NCBI GenBank assembly: GCA_037176705.1
Contig: CM073891.1
Span: forward strand, 97,709,827-97,773,826
DNA length: 64,000 nt
Origin: Molossus alvarezi
Lineage: Eukaryota > Chordata > Mammalia > Chiroptera > Molossidae
Direction of reading: 5' to 3'
Part shown: positions 1 through 12,185 of the stretch, piece after piece
Position numbering within the stretch: position 1 is the stretch's first letter
How the letters are laid out: every line of letters begins with the position of its first letter
Notes under the pieces: generated by a model
What the model was told of the DNA's origin: nothing
Database searches by the model: none
The model's input: only the letters and a program-made list of their open reading frames with translations
Program-made: the position numbers and the translations under genes

Positions 1-268
1 TGGTTTGATTTTTCTTTCAAGGAAGAAAAGAATATTTTCAGTATTCTATTTCTGAGTGACTTATTTTAATATTATGGCTTGAGTTAGCTCTTTTTTTTTT
101 TTTTTTAAATCACCAGATACTAGTTAATATTTTTACCAAACAAGAAAGAATAAAAATTGGGGGGAAGGGAGGTTTCTATTTATTTTTTTACTCTTAGTTT
201 TGGATTGTAATGACTTTAGAAATGCATTTAGCTTTAATCAGTTTTTGCTGTAAAAACATAGATTCTAG

Positions 269-486
269 TCCAGCCAGTGTGGCTCAGTGGTTGAGCATTG
301 ACCCATGCACCAAGAGTTTACCGGTTCGATTCCTGGTCAGGGCACATGCCCAGGTTATGGCCAAATCCCTAGTGGGGGGCATACAGGAGGTGGCCAGTCA
401 TTGTTCTCTCTTATCAATGTTCCTCTCTCTCCCTCTCCCCTCCTCTCTCTCTAAAATCAATAAAGGGAAAAAAAATTTTTTTTAAT
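269..486 (+). mobile_element. Ves-like SINE, type B, sense
   Basis: The tRNA-like head has an A box (GTGGCTCAGTGGTTGAGC) and a B box (GGTTCGATTCC). A CT-rich tract and the tail CTAAAATCAATAAA plus A-rich sequence follow. It is flanked by ATAGATTCTA (258-268) and ATAGATTTTA (487-497), a slightly decayed TSD. Confidence 0.9.
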
Positions 487-574
487 ATAGATTTTATCTA
501 AAATATTAAGATTGGTTGCCCTAATTCAGAAGTAATATTCTGGGAGATTACTTTCAATTGGAGACTAGAAAGAG

Positions 575-650
575 AAAACATTTGTGTCTGCACCCAGCAC
601 AGTGCCTACTACTTGAGAAGAGCTCAGTTAATTTGAGTTTTAACAACATA
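575..650 (+). repeat. MIR/L2-type 3' end remnant (possible)
   Basis: The sequence CAGCACAGTGCCTACTACTT followed by a GCTCAGTTAATTTGA-like stretch resembles the conserved end of ancient MIR/L2 elements (AGCACAGTGCCTGGCACATAG). It is short and diverged. Confidence 0.45.
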
Positions 651-1267
651 GATCACCAAAATGAAAGCGTTAATTTACTCCTTAGATAATGAAAATCAAA
701 TAGCCAGTGGAATGGATAAATAAAGCCATGTGGTTTTAGACTATATTTGTGACATGGTATGTCCCATTAGCACAATACTGTATATAAGTAAATATTACAT
801 TTATACTGTGTTTGATTTGTGTAATGAAAGTATTTCAGGACATAAGGCAACCTAATGGTAAGTGACTCCCATAAATACTTGTGTCAATCCTAAATTAATT
901 GGAGAGGTGATATGGGTTTTTTTGTTTTTTAAATTTAGGAAAAAGTGGATACAATTAAACCAATGGAATAGGTTATCTTTGAAAATTTGTTGAGTTATAA
1001 AGCGAACATTGGCATCTCAGTCAGTATTAAATAATTATCTCTGGGCAAATTTTAGTATTTGATTCTGTTTAAGTTGTAAAATATGAGGGTGAATTGTTTT
1101 TTAAATTTTCTTAATGCTTGAATATTTTATGTTATATTCAGTTATACATTAAGGACAATAGGTCATTACATATTTACATTTTAAAATTAATATTAAACAT
1201 TTTCATTTGCTCTCATATAATTAAGAGAGCACAGTAATAATGCAATTGATGTGAACGTACAAATTTT

Positions 1268-1507
1268 TTTTTTTTATCCTCACCCGAGGACATTTTTCCA
1301 TTTTTTGTACAGATAGAGTGGGAGGGGGAGAGAGAGAGAGAGAGAAACATCGACGTGAAAGGGACACATCGAGTGGCTGCCACCCGCACAACCAACCAGG
1401 GCCAGGGACAAACTGCAACCGAGGTACATGCCCTTAGCGGGAACCGAACCCGGGTCTCTCCGGACCGCAGGCTGATGCTCTAACCGCTGACCCAAACCGG
1501 CCAGGGC
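1268..1507 (-). mobile_element. Ves-like SINE, type A, antisense, recent
   Basis: Read on the minus strand it has the GGCCGG-TTTGG tRNA head, a B box (GGGTTCGGTTCCCGC), a CT tract and a hairpin tail. It is flanked by a perfect 16 bp TSD, TGAACGTACAAATTTT, at 1252-1267 and 1508-1523, so the insertion is recent. Confidence 0.95.
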
Positions 1508-1585
1508 TGAACGTACAAATTTTGACCTATATTCATGTTCAACTACTTCTTTGATCATTTGTTTTTAGCATTGGTTTAACCTTAA

Positions 1586-1804
<219 letters not shown>

Positions 1805-2186
1805 TAGAAATAAATTCATTATCCCATCAGTGACCAAACTACACCCCAGCTGAATCCTGCAGGCCCCCTGATTTTTAATTAAAACTTTATGGGAACACTG
1901 CCACACAGGTTGTTCGTATAATGTCTATGTCTGGCTTTTGCAGGTATATATAGTTCAGTAGTTGCAAGAGACCACATAGCCCACAAAGTCCCAAATGTTT
2001 TTACTATTTCGACATTTATAGGAAAAGTTTCCAGACCTCTACTTTATAAATCTGAAACTGACAGTTATTTCAAGTGGAACCATTTCCAAATATTTTCTAA
2101 TTCGAAAGTTTATTAGAAGATTTTATGAGAGATATAGTGATTTGATTATTTTATTGAAGTTTTATCAGTTGTTCTAAAGCAATAAC

Positions 2187-2437
2187 TTTTTTTTTTTATC
2201 CTCACCTGAGGACATTTTTCCATTTTTTGTTCAGATAGAGTGGATGGGAGAGAGAGGGAGAAAGAGAGAAAAGAAACATCGATGTGAAAGGGACACATCT
2301 AGTGGTTGCCGCCCGCACGACCCAACCAGGGCCAGGGACAAACTGCAACCGAGGTACATGCCCTTAGTGGGAACCGAACCCGGGTCTCTCCAGACCGTAG
2401 GCCAGCGCTCTAACCGCTGAGCCAAACTGGCCAGGGC
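2187..2437 (-). mobile_element. Ves-like SINE, type A, antisense
   Basis: A full-length type A copy. The TSD is TAAAGCAATAAC (2175-2186) and TAAAGCGATAAC (2438-2449), with one mismatch. Confidence 0.94.
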
Positions 2438-2668
2438 TAAAGCGATAACATTTTTAAATCAAATACCACTGATGAATATCTTAAGGCAGTTTATTATATT
2501 CTCTACTTCGTTCTTTTGTATTTCATTGTCTTAGTGAAATGTTGCTCAAACACGTAAAACTAATTTCATGACCTAAGTAGTAAGTTGTAATGTTTGAAAA
2601 GTACTGCCTAAGGCATGTATTTATTTACAAAGTGTTTTAGCTTGAGAAAGTATTTGTAATGCCTTCTC

Positions 2669-2715
2669 CGGACCGCAGGCCGATGCTCTAACCGCTGAGC
2701 AAAACCGGCCAGGGC
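2669..2715 (-). mobile_element. 47 bp tailless SINE head with perfect TSD
   Basis: Only the first 47 nt of a type A SINE are present (minus strand), ending within the stretch before the B box. There is no body, no hairpin and no poly(A). Even so it is flanked by a perfect 14 bp duplication, TGTAATGCCTTCTC, at 2655-2668 and 2716-2729. It is near-identical to the heads of the young copies. This fits a 3'-truncated, tailless retroposition event. Confidence 0.9.
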
Positions 2716-3745
2716 TGTAATGCCTTCTCAAAAGTAATATTTTCAGGGTTATTTTGTTTTCCTGAAGATTTATTATTTAATAGAAGGTAGAAAAATTAGG
2801 GGCTTGAATCTTTCATTTCCATCTATATTGCATACCTTTGGAAATATGGGTAAATTTGGAATTAAAACAAATCAGATCCGTCAAAGAATAATAACAAAAG
2901 CCAGAATTCCATATTTTCTTTGGATAAAAATTTCCTCTTTTGGAACAAACAGTATACTTCATAATCATTGTTTGCTATTCTATCAAGAGTTGGCCTGTTT
3001 ATTTCATTAAGTCAGATAGTTCTCTTGGGCAAAAAGAATATCTGAGGTCTTAATAAAGATTACTTATGGAGGGAAGACTATTTTTAAAATAATTGGGCTG
3101 TCCAGTATATTGTGGAGGTTTTTGTAACCATAGTTTCTGTTGTTATAATAAATAATTGTAAGTAAAAACCTGTGTCCTGTTTTCCTGTGAGAATTTATGA
3201 ACAAGCAAATTTTTTTTTTTTGGAAGAATTTTAACTCTTGGTGTTTCTTCTTTCGTTAATGAGTAATTCTTTTTTCTGCATGCAGACCACCCAGTTCTTA
3301 ACAGACTCTTGCACAGATTTAACAGTTCTGTTATATTTCAAATGTATAAGCAGTGCAAATATCTTATATTTTAATATAATACATTTAGCTTTTATAGTTT
3401 TAAAGTATTTATTCAACTTCTGTTTTGCTTATTCATGTAAAATGAAGTGGTTTTTGTTTTTGGTTTGTTTTTTTTAAGTTATCTTCTTGGTGCTTTTTGT
3501 ACCTTTCTGTGGTCATTAGTTTTCTTTGAAGGAAACTATCTATTACTACTGCTTCTATAGTGCTTAATCCTCTAGTATTATTCATTAGAAGAAGTATCTA
3601 TAAAAGTCTATTTCACGTAGTTGCTTAGTTTCTTTTCTTAAAATTTTATAATAAGACAACAGAGGTTTCTTATGGACCAGTTAGACATTCATCTGCCTAA
3701 AGACAAGAATTTGGACCTTTATCCCGCCCTTTCTATCAACCTTTT

Positions 3746-3979
3746 TTTTTTTCCTCACCCGAGGACATTTTTTTCCATTTTTTGTTCAGATAGAGTGGGA
3801 GGGAGAGAGAGAGAGAGAGACATCGACGTGAAAGGGACACATCGAGTGGCTGCCACCCGCACGACCAACCAGGGCCGGGGACAAACTGCAACTGAGGCAC
3901 ACGCCCTTGGCAGGAACCGAACTCGGGTCTCTCTGGACTGCAGGCCGACGCTCTAACTGTTGAGCCAAACTGTCCAGGG
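3746..3979 (-). mobile_element. Ves-like SINE, type A, antisense (first of a serial pair)
   Basis: A full-length type A copy lying between ATCAACCTTTT at 3735-3745 and the same sequence at 3980-3990. The second copy of that target is shared with the next SINE. Confidence 0.93.
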
Positions 3980-3990
3980 ATCAACCTTTT

Positions 3991-4244
3991 TTTTTTTTAA
4001 ATCCTCATCTGAGGACATTTTTCCATTTTTTGTACAGATAGAGTGGGAGGGAGGGAGAGAGAGGAAGAGAGAGAGCGAGAGAAACATCGATGTGAAAGGG
4101 ACACATCGAGTGGCTGCCACCCGCACGACCAACCAGGGCCGGGGACAAACTGCAACCGAGGTACATGCCCTTAGCGGGAACCGAACCCGGATCTCTCCAG
4201 ACCGCAGGCCGACGCTCTAACTGCTGAGCCAAACCAGCCAAGGC
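3991..4244 (-). mobile_element. Ves-like SINE, type A, antisense (second of a serial pair)
   Basis: A full-length type A copy between ATCAACCTTTT (3980-3990) and TCAACCTTTT (4245-4254). With the neighbouring SINE it makes three copies of one target sequence alternating with two same-strand SINEs. Confidence 0.93.
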
Positions 4245-4513
4245 TCAACCTTTTAATTATAGGGCGTAATGATGTTTTTCACTTTGCTCTGGTGGATTAG
4301 TTTTATGGTATTTGGGCGAAATGTTAATTGGAGCTTTCCAAATAATTGTAGACACTGATTAACTCAGCTGATATTTAGGATGTTAATATTTAGATAACTT
4401 CATATTTCCCACTTTTCTGTTAAAGAATGTTAGTAGTGGTCTGCAGTATCTTTGTTTTCCAACCTTTTCCCAACATTCTCTTGATAAGTGTTTTTAAAAA
4501 AAGCAATCTAAAG

Positions 4514-4742
4514 TCCTGGCTGGTTTGGCTCAGCGGTTAGAGTGTTGGCCCGCGGTTCAGAGAGACCCGGGTTCGGTTCCCACTAAGGGCATGTACTTGG
4601 GTTGCAATTTGTCCCCAGCTGGGTTGGGGTTGTGTGGGTGGCAACCACTCGATGTGTCTCTCTCATGTGGATGTTTCTCTCTCTCTCTCCCTCTCCCTTC
4701 CTCCTGCTCTGAAGATAAATGCAAAACAAACAAACAAAAAAA
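4514..4742 (+). mobile_element. Ves-like SINE, type A, sense
   Basis: A type A body that ends in ATAAATGCAAAACAAACAAAC, without the terminal hairpin. The TSD is CAATCTAAAG (4504-4513) and CAATCTAAG (4743-4751). Confidence 0.92.
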
Positions 4743-4990
4743 CAATCTAAGAAAAATATGAAACTAAAAGCCTGTGTGTTCTGTTAGTATTTAAAAAGCA
4801 TGTCAATAAAGCACTTAAATGATGGGTAGCTCTCTTTTGGTGATGATTTAGCACAGATACTTGTTTAACCTAGTTGGTATAAATTATTAGATTTCTCCTT
4901 AAAAGAAAAATATGTTTGATTACTTCATATATTTGTTCTATAGTAATATGTTTGAAAGATTTTGCTTTATTTTTTAAAAGTTTAATTCTT

Positions 4991-5008
4991 AGCCCGGCCA
5001 GTGTGGCT
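4991..5008 (+). repeat. SINE head scrap (possible)
   Basis: GCCCGGCCAGTGTGGCT matches the first bases of a type B SINE and stops abruptly, followed by a TA-rich run. No target duplication is seen. It may be another truncated head insertion or a deletion remnant. Confidence 0.45.
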
Positions 5009-5331
5009 TAAATATATATATAGTCTTTGAGTATATTGTACAGGAGTTTAGAGGGATTAATCAATGGCTTCATGAACTTGATGGAAGAAAAGTTGCATCT
5101 TTATGTTCTCTAACTTCTAATATATTCAGCTTCTAATAATTTCTTTCATTTATGAATGTAAGCAATAATTCGGTTATGAATATTAGCAATAATTATGACT
5201 TGTCACAGATAGAAGTTACAAATTTTTCCCATCACTTTATAATGTAGCAAATATAATTTTAAAATTATGGTAATTATTAGACTTGACTCTATATCTTATA
5301 TAATGTATTAGTAAAAAATGCATATGTATTT

Positions 5332-5537
5332 TTAAAAATTGATTTCAGAGTGGGGAAAGGAGGGAGAGAGAGAGAGAAAAAAAAGAGAGAGAGAGAAACA
5401 TTGATTGGTCATCCCCTGAATATGCCCCAACTGGGATGGAATCTGCAACCCAGGCATTTGCCCTGACTGGGAATTGAACCCACCATCTTTCAGTGAATGG
5501 GATAGTGCTCCAACAAGATGAGCCACCTGGCCAGGGC
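5332..5537 (-). mobile_element. Older Ves-related SINE, antisense
   Basis: The tRNA-like head reads on the minus strand (GGTGGCTCATCTTGTTGGAGC), followed by a degenerate B box, a CT tract and the tail TGAAATCAATTTTTA. The TSD is not clear, consistent with an old insertion. Confidence 0.85.
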
Positions 5538-5719
5538 TCAACTGTATATTCTTCATTCATCTATAATATATGCTGTTCTTCTGCTATGACTTCCTAATGA
5601 ACTTCCAACCCAACAGTGTTCTTTGAAAGGTGTTAAGAATTAGAATTAATTTTATTCTAGAAATATTTCTGTTGGGCTATTAAGTATATAGAAGAAATCT
5701 CACTAAAACGATTACTTGA

Positions 5720-5927
5720 GCCCTGGCTGGTGTAGATCAGTTGGTTGGGCATTGTCCCATGCACTGAAAGGTCGCCGGTTTGATTCCCGGGCAGGGCACG
5801 TGCCCAGGTTGCAGCCTTGATCCCCAGTAGGGGACATAAAGGAGGCAGCCTATGGATGTTTCTCTCTCATATCTATGTTTTTCTTTCTCTCTCTAAAAGA
5901 AATAAAAACTTATTTTTAAAAAACAAA
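5720..5927 (+). mobile_element. Ves-related SINE, sense, older
   Basis: The head is GCCCTGGCTGGTGTAGATCA and the B box GGTTTGATTCCCGGG. A CT tract and an AAATAAAAACTTATTTTTAAAA tail follow. Flanks near 5707-5719 and 5926-5940 are only roughly alike. Confidence 0.87.
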
Positions 5928-6479
5928 CATAATTGCTCGAAAGGTTTTAATAAATAAACATTTACTGGGACTTGAATAGATATAATAGAAAGAATTTTTC
6001 ATACTGATTTTATTGATCTTGAACCTGGTACTTGAGAGAGGATTTCAGATCTCTAATTAATATTATCATTATTATTTTATTAAACTTTTTTAGTGTTGAC
6101 ACAGATTAACTAGTATTAGATGTCTGGTTATACTTACAGACTATCTTCTTAGGACCTTGTGTTTAGAATTCTCTTTTATTCTGACTGTTACACTACATAA
6201 TGGTTATTATTGTCATGTAGTAGATAGACTTTTTAAATGTTACTGCTACATAAAGAAATGAATACCAAAACAATAATTTAGTATTTTTTTGGTATAAAAC
6301 TTGGAATTTTTGTTGTTTGCATATATAAATTGAAAGCCTTATTAAACATCCCAGGAGTTTGTCATATATCCTAATGAGTGGTTGCTATTGACTTTGTGTG
6401 TTTTCACTCACACAGCTTCCTTTAGATGACAATATGGGAAAGCATCTGACTAGTACATCTTAGCTTTTTGAGTCTTGAT

Positions 6480-7530
6480 ATTGCTTTTAAAAAAAAAAGA
6501 GTAATGGACTTGGAAATTAGTACCCTTGATGTTGATATAGCAGACATTCTGTTTTGATACTTAATCAAAATTTGACAAGTGTTAATTTCTTAAAGGTAGT
6601 CTCATTATTCATTCTGAACCATATCAGTGTTACATTAAAATTCATTAGTCTGTCTTGCACTTTGAATTAATCTTTTATCCATGCATGGTTTTGTAACATC
6701 ATTATTGGTCATTTAGAAAATATGATTCACTGAGTTATGCACATCTTTTAAATGTTAAAACATCTCATTGTATAATTTTTAAAAAATTATATTCATTAAC
6801 ATCACCGTCAATCTCATCAGAAAAGTCTTAAGTATTGGAAAGTAATTAAGCTCACAGTGGTGAATACCAATTTTCGAAAATTAGAATTTTCCCTTGAGAG
6901 CTTGAATTTTATCCTTGGCAACAAATACTGTCAGCTGTTTTCTTTGAAATGACAGGTAAATATCTGACATATACTGAAATCTAAATAAATCATAGATGGT
7001 CTTTCAAAAAAAACTTATATCCTGGAGGTCAGGGAATAGCTGGACAGATGACTGTTTTAGCTCACAACTAACAAGTGTACAGGTCCTGTTCCTTGCAGTA
7101 ACCTTCATACTTTGGTACACAGCTAAGGTGCTTGATGTGTACTTCCCACTGTGTCACACAGAATATTAAAAAGATGTATACTTAATGATAAGGATTTATT
7201 AAAATTTTTACTGCATTATCGGTGATATTCTTCAATGAATTGTCCTTTATTTTTTTAGCTGCAAGTGTGTGATGGTGAGGAATACTGTGCAATGTGTATC
7301 ATATTAAGGAATTCTAGTTACTTTCATGCTACTTTCCATGGCACTACCGAGGTGTTGGCAGTCTTACTCATCATTGCCTTTGCACCATGAGTACAAATGT
7401 CAGCGCGTACACACACACACACACGGCTGATACAGTCCTTGTCCTGTGAAAAATAGTTTTGACTACATGGGACCTCCTGAAAGTGTTGGGATTTCCAGGA
7501 GCTCATGGATCATATGTGAAAATCCTCTAC
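6480..7530 (+). mobile_element. Ancient hAT-like DNA element, copy 1
   Basis: Aligns by eye with 54700-55801 of this window over several hundred bases. Shared landmarks are TTAAAGGTA, the TTACATTAAAA block near 6630, CATTAGTCTGTCTTGC, CACAGTGGTG near 6856 and AGCTCACAACTA near 7058. The right part (7290-7527), ending GTGAAAATCCTC, resembles the end of hAT/Charlie-type elements. I cannot name the family and the borders are approximate. An (AC)n run sits at 7411-7424. Confidence 0.55.
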
Positions 7531-7701
7531 TCCGTTCTTTCATTACAGATTATCCTATGTTAAATTCCTTTAAATCCTTAAGAGATTTTTGAATACATTC
7601 TTCTCTAATGATTTACCTTCCTTTCCTTCACCAATATCAAACTTACCATTACTGTATTATTTCAGTATGTTTTTTTTTTATTATATAGCGTATTCTTTTT
7701 T

Positions 7702-7920
7702 TAAAAAATATGTTTTAATTGATTTTTTTTTAGAGAGAGAGGAAGGAAGAGAGAGAAATAGAAACATCGATGTGAGTGAGAAACATCTATCAGCTGCCTC
7801 CTGCACGCCCTCTACTGGGGATTGAGCCCACAACCTGAGGATGTGCCCTGACTGGGGATTGAACCGGGACCTCTCAGTCCATAGGACGACACTCAATCCA
7901 CTGAGCCACACCAGTCAGGC
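7702..7920 (-). mobile_element. Ves-like SINE, type C, antisense
   Basis: On the minus strand it reads from GCCTGACTGGTGTGGCTCAG to a tail of AAAATCAATTAAAACATAT. It has inserted into decayed L1. A degenerate TSD (TATAGCGTATTC and TATGTAGGGTATTT) flanks it. Confidence 0.88.
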
Positions 7921-8251
7921 TATGTAGGGTATTTTTGTATTACTTTCCGATTAGCTTGTTCAATTACATGTCAAGAAAAAAATGAATATATACCTTTAGG
8001 ATTTTGATTGCAATTACATTAAATTTATAATTAATTTGATGGAAATCAACTTGTTTACAACATTTGTGGTTTCCCATCTAGGAATATAGTATGTCTTTCT
8101 CTTTATTCAGTTCTTAAGTAAAATTTTATGTTTTCTTGAATAGATCTTGTATATTTTAAAGTTTATTCTGAGATATTTTAAGCTTTCTGTGCTGTTATAA
8201 AGAGGACTTTTTCATTATATTTTTTAGTGGGTTGTTATGGGTAACAACCTA

Positions 8252-8518
8252 TATCCTCACCCGAGGATATTTTTAATCCTCACCCGAGGATATTTTTGCA
8301 TTTATCTTCAGATGGGCAGGGGGGGGGGGGGCGGGGAGAGGGAGGAAGAGAGAGAAACATCGATGTGAGAGAGACACCTAGACTGGTTGCCACCCACACA
8401 ACCCCAGCCAGGGCTGGAGACAAACTGCAGCTGAGCTACGTGCCCTTAGCAGAAACTGAACCTGGTCTCTCTGGTCCGCAGGCTGACACTCTTTCTGCTG
8501 AGCCAAACCAGCCAAAGC
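8252..8518 (-). mobile_element. Ves-like SINE, type A, antisense, with doubled tail hairpin
   Basis: A type A copy with a G11 run at 8319-8331. Its 3' hairpin module (ATCCTCACCCGAGGATATTT in + orientation) occurs twice in tandem at 8252-8274 and 8276-8296. Confidence 0.9.
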
Positions 8519-9279
8519 AGGAAAGTTGATTTTTATATGTTACTTTGCATACAAACTTTTGAATTTTGTTAGGTAGATAGCTATATGATCTTCAAATGAT
8601 AGTATTTTTTCTTAATTTGCATTTTTTTTCTTTATTGCACTGGCTGAAATCTCCATATAGTATCGAATAGTAGAGATATGGGGCCTCTTTGTTTTGTTCC
8701 TTGCCTGAAGGGCAAAACTTAATGTTCCTCCATTAGGTTTAAATTTTTAGGCTTTTGAATACTTAAAAAATAATCCAGATGAGGAAGTTTTCTTTTGCCT
8801 TCTATTTAAGAGGTACTTTTTTTAGTGACTAGAAATAAATTTTATTAGTTTACTCTTGGCACCATTTGAAGTAATCAAATTCATTTCTCTTTTACTTTGT
8901 TAACATTGTAAATTACATTACCATAGCTCCTATTATTTAACCATCCTTTTATTCCTGAAATTAATTCTATTTGGTAAACAATAAAAACCTGGTAGTATTT
9001 TTTGCAACTTTTAAAACAAATTTTAATATGTATTCAGAGCAGAGATTGGCCTTACATTTTATTTCTTCTGGTTTTGTTTTCAGGATTATGCCACTTTGAT
9101 CTTTCAATCTCTTTCTGATATAGTTTAAATTATATCATAATTATTTGTTTCTTGTGGGTTTGGTAGAATTTTCCTGCTTAATCAATCTAGTCCTGGCTCG
9201 TTGTTTTGGGGCATATAAATGACCACTTTAATTTGAAGGCCTTGCTGTATTTTTATAATGAAAGGAAGCTCATGATGTT

Positions 9280-9365
9280 TCTTTTTGCTCTTGAAGCCCC
9301 AGCACTTAATAGTACAATGCTAGGCATATAGAAAGTGTTCAGAAATTTGTTGAATGAATCCTAAT
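9280..9365 (+). repeat. L2/MIR-type 3' end
   Basis: CCCCAGCACTTAATAGTACAATGC, then TAGGCATATAGAAAGTG and TTGTTGAATGAATCC, follow the conserved order of the L2 3' end (last exposed part CAATAAATATTTGTTGAATGA). Confidence 0.6.
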
Positions 9366-9416
9366 AGGCTTGAATAGTGATTTTACTTTGCTAAAGTTTT
9401 ATTTGAACTATGTTAA

Positions 9417-9623
<207 letters not shown>

Positions 9624-9729
9624 TAATACCTATAAAGAGAGAATTGTGTCAATCTCTTGTCTTCATTGAAAATAATTTAAAATATTGAGAATAATGATAA
9701 TTATTATGATAAATCAATTAACTTTTTAA

Positions 9730-9950
9730 AGCATTTATATTCTGCCAGTTTCTAAGCAGTTTTTATTATTAAATCATTACAACTCTGTGAGATAGGTATA
9801 GTTATTATTCATATTTTATACATGGTGAAATGGAGCACTGAGGGTTAAGTATGTTGCTTAAGGTCACACAGTTATAAAGTGTTCAAGCCAATATAGGCTC
9901 AGGCATTCTGGATCCAGAGTTTGCCATTAGATTATTATACCCATCTGACC
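9730..9950 (-). repeat. MIR element, antisense
   Basis: The reverse-strand MIR core is clear: ACAACTCTGTGAGATAGGTA, then ATTTTATACATGGTGAAATGG, then TTGCTTAAGGTCACACAG and a GATCCAGAGT-like segment, in MIR order. Confidence 0.8.
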
Positions 9951-10038
9951 CTGACTTTTGTTTTTAACCTATATTGATTGAAATATTTAAATACAGTTTT
10001 TAATGGGATAGTTTTGGTTCTAAATTGCTGTTAATATA

Positions 10039-10255
10039 GATATATTTTTCTTTATTGATTTTAGAGAGAGTGGAAAGGAGAGAGGGAGGGAGAGATGGAA
10101 ACATTGATGAGAGAGAACATCAATGAGCTGCCTCCTGCATGCTCCCCACTGGGGATCAGGCTCACAACCTGAGCATGTGCCCTGACTGGGAATCAAACTG
10201 GCGATCTCTTGGTGCATGTGTTGACACTCAACCACTGAGCCATACCAGCCAGGCC
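10039..10255 (-). mobile_element. Ves-like SINE, type B, antisense
   Basis: A type B copy. Its TSD is AATTGCTGTTAATATA (10023-10038) and AATTACTGTTATTATA (10256-10271), with two mismatches. Confidence 0.93.
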
Positions 10256-12185
10256 AATTACTGTTATTATAATATAGTTCTTCATTATATTTGTGTTGAG
10301 TAAAATAGAAATTTTTGCTTTAAAAAAAATATTTTGAAACAGTTTTTATAAATATGATCTTGTGCTTATAGGGAAGAGTAAAAATTATATTTAACAATTT
10401 TATTCATAGGTCATTTTATCTAATTGATACAGCCTGAGAAATGGGAGTTTAAGTAATTGAGAAATAGGCCTTCTGGTTTTTTACCCCCAATATATTTTAT
10501 GCTTTATTCTTGTTTGTAATGTATATTTATTTGACTCTTGGCTAATTTGGTGTGGGGGGGTGGGAGGGGCTCTTTCTTGTCAATGAGGTGATAAAGCTTT
10601 GATCTAATCACTAGTTCCTGATATTTTTATTTGTAGTAAATGATTTCTCATAGGAGATTGGAAAACAATATAGGTTTTTTTGTATGGAATTTCAGCTTTT
10701 TCTTCGTTAGTTTAATTGAGGAACTTTTGACTTTTTGGCATTTGATTATATTCAATTTAAAATAGGTGCTGACTTTTAGTATTTTCTGTATGTTTTTTGA
10801 TCTTATGTAATATTGTATGTTCTTTTAAGTTAAAGATGATGTTTTTAAACATTAAAAATCACCTTTACAGTGTAATTCATATAACAGATAGTATATACTT
10901 AAAATCTTCTAATGGTACTTCTTTAAATAAAAAAGATTTAGCTCCTCTGATAGTTGAATAAAATTTCCCTTTAGCCTATGGTATAAGTGTATATTTTCTT
11001 TAATAAACTCACATGAATCTCTTAATATTGCAGGAGGTTACAAATTTCACCTCTTTCCCCAACACTGTGGAAAGATTGTATTTGAGAACTTAAAATTGTT
11101 CAACCACATTTACTTTTCAAGTTCTCTGAATTTACTCTGTACTCTAGAAATTAAAATGAAAGTCTTCACCTTCTTTGAGATTCAGTCCTTTTTTGAAGCA
11201 TTAAAATTGTTATTTCATAAATCCTCTTCTGTGTATCTATATACTACCTGATAGAAAATTTAAAATGGGGAGGTAATTCAGACTCCTAAAGTCAACACCA
11301 TAAGAAGGTATTACTACTGTTTAATAAGGTTCTGGATAGTTATGATAAATTTTTATTTATAGGCCAAGGGTTAGAAACTAATAATGTAAAATTTGTTTGG
11401 ATATAGAATCATTCTTTTATTATTCGATGAGGGGAATCTTGGTTAACTTACAGTGCTTAAGAACAGTGTTTTTGATAACCTTTTATTAATACTGATTTTT
11501 TTTTCTTGTGAAGCTTCCTAAAAGGTAGCACCTTATTTTCTTGCCTTATTAAACGATATTGCTTACAAGTAAATCATATTTTTGTTTGATTATCATGCAT
11601 TGCTTCTGTGTCATTAGTTTTGTTTATTCTTATGTAGAAAATTTGGAAATCTCAAAACATTCTTGAAATTACTGTTTATTTTTATAAATTTTTTATATGA
11701 GCTTGTATTTTTGGCATTCATCCTCTTACTGAAAATACTCAGTAAATTAAACATTCCTCTTTTTGGATTCTAGTTCATTGAGATTTTTACTTATTGCTAT
11801 TAAATGGATGAGGTAGCTCAGGTTTAGAAAAATTATAAAACTTAAATAATCTCTGATGATTTTGAGTCATAAAACCTGTTTATGAATTTAAAATACATAA
11901 ATATTTTATATTTGCCATTCAAGTAATAATACTAAGAACCAAGAATAAAAAGCATAGTATAATTTATGTATATTACTTAATGGTTTCTGTGCTTTCAATA
12001 CCAACATTATAATCTGATTAGTAAAAGCTATGGAAGTTATACTTTTTACAGTCCTAAGTGGGATTTCATAAATAATTTTTTCTGCTTTTCTTGAAAGTTT
12101 AGGCTCTAGAATTAGGTCTGGTTTCATTTTTTTATCTCTTTCATCTTCGTGAAATACACATATGTACAGAAAACTGTATATCTTT

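Larger units (their letters stand above)
7540..9250 (-). mobile_element. Decayed antisense L1 ORF2 region
   Basis: Reverse-strand L1 ORF2 landmarks are recognisable, such as GATTTTGATTGCAATTACAT (7997-8017), which is the reverse of the FNAIPIKIP region, and GTTTTCAGGATTATGCC near 9080. Many indels are present and no frame is open. Two SINEs have inserted into it. Confidence 0.65.

Noticed and set aside
269..360. tRNA genes suggested by clear A and B boxes
   Set aside because: Each is followed by a SINE body, CT tract and A-rich tail with TSDs, and the tRNA cloverleaf is degenerate. They are SINE promoters.
4005..4241. Recurring small frames of the MAQRLERRPAVWRDPGSV... kind at dozens of places
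   Set aside because: All are translations of the same SINE head and CT tract (giving the Ser/Leu-rich ends). The similarity comes from shared repeat DNA, not from a protein family.
3735..4254. Regularly spaced repeats as a CRISPR-like array
   Set aside because: The 11 bp repeats are target-site duplications around SINEs in a mammalian intron.
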